Below, piece after piece: positions 63,994 through 64,000 of a stretch of DNA of 64,000 nucleotides. This DNA is from Pseudobdellovibrio exovorus JSS (GTDB taxonomy: Bacteria > Bdellovibrionota > Bdellovibrionia > Bdellovibrionales > Bdellovibrionaceae): the NCBI RefSeq assembly GCF_000348725.1, contig NC_020813.1:62001-126000 (forward strand), in the 5' to 3' direction. Positions within the stretch are counted from its first letter, which is position 1. The number at the start of each line of letters is the position of its first letter. The notes beneath the pieces were generated by a model. That model worked only from the letters and a program-made list of their open reading frames with translations, searched no databases and was not told the origin of the DNA. The translations under genes were made by a program, and so were the position numbers.

Positions 63994-64000
63994 GGTTTCT

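Overview
The window looks like chromosomal DNA from a Bdellovibrio-type predatory bacterium (Bdellovibrionota). The best lineage marker is a 66-residue single-domain histone (3885-4085) of the type known from Bdellovibrio bacteriovorus (Bd0055), next to ligA and gatCAB. TIGR02147-type regulators, a J-domain/HTH_25 fusion, many small secreted proteins and frequent TTG/GTG starts fit the same group. This assignment was made by eye, without database searches.

The two flanks are mostly conserved housekeeping DNA. Left part (1-29,560): murD, a membrane metallophosphoesterase, an OmpA-type lipoprotein, the histone, ligA, gatCAB-ppx-DUF192, a LysM lipoprotein, a PilZ protein, rho with a long Q/N/G-rich N-terminus, an RDD-domain protein, L31, prfA-prmC-murA, a 993-residue TPR protein, serS and tRNA-Ser(UGA). 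Right part (about 48,000-64,000): GFA, Hsp20, DUF72, ZIP transporter, spermidine-synthase-like membrane protein, pirin, OsmC, S1/P1 nuclease, pgeF, an RluD-type synthase, tsaB, rseP, cdsA, uppS and frr.

The accessory DNA starts at tRNA-Ser. A degenerate copy (18/20) of the tRNA 3' end lies at 40,712-40,731, so the 11.2 kb between the two copies looks like a genomic island, although no integrase is visible. It holds two unusual gene sets. (1) A minus-strand operon (30,172-33,423) encodes a twin-arginine Cys-rich peptide, an asparagine-synthetase-like PP-loop enzyme, an unknown 134-residue protein and a protein resembling IucA/IucC (NIS) synthetases. (2) A divergent locus (33,773-38,624) has an XRE regulator and an OGG-like HhH glycosylase on one strand. 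On the other are a Gly-rich 112-residue protein, a PfkB-kinase/nucleoside deoxyribosyltransferase fusion, a QueC-like synthase, a SagB-type nitroreductase and a DUF2971 protein. QueC-like and OGG-like proteins are accessory parts of type IV CBASS, and a QueC-like protein is part of Qat, but no CD-NTase, TGT, QatA or QatD gene is present. This is my main candidate for an undescribed (probably defence or protein-modification) system. A 55-residue protein, a HAD phosphatase and a helical DUF5677-like protein complete the island.

Beyond the island (40.7-48 kb) is a region of secreted proteins and regulators. It holds a second copy of the asparagine-synthetase-like enzyme plus twin-arginine Cys-rich protein pairing (46,230-47,799), this time with a peptidase-S74-like chaperone tail.

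Two families of short dispersed repeats sit exactly at the 3' ends of genes: family A at 4086, 12879 and 28825, and family B at 16154, 21840 (a 22-bp perfect hairpin) and 61876. A sigma-54-type promoter with upstream dyads appears to drive a short transcript with its own terminator at 23.66-24.07 kb.
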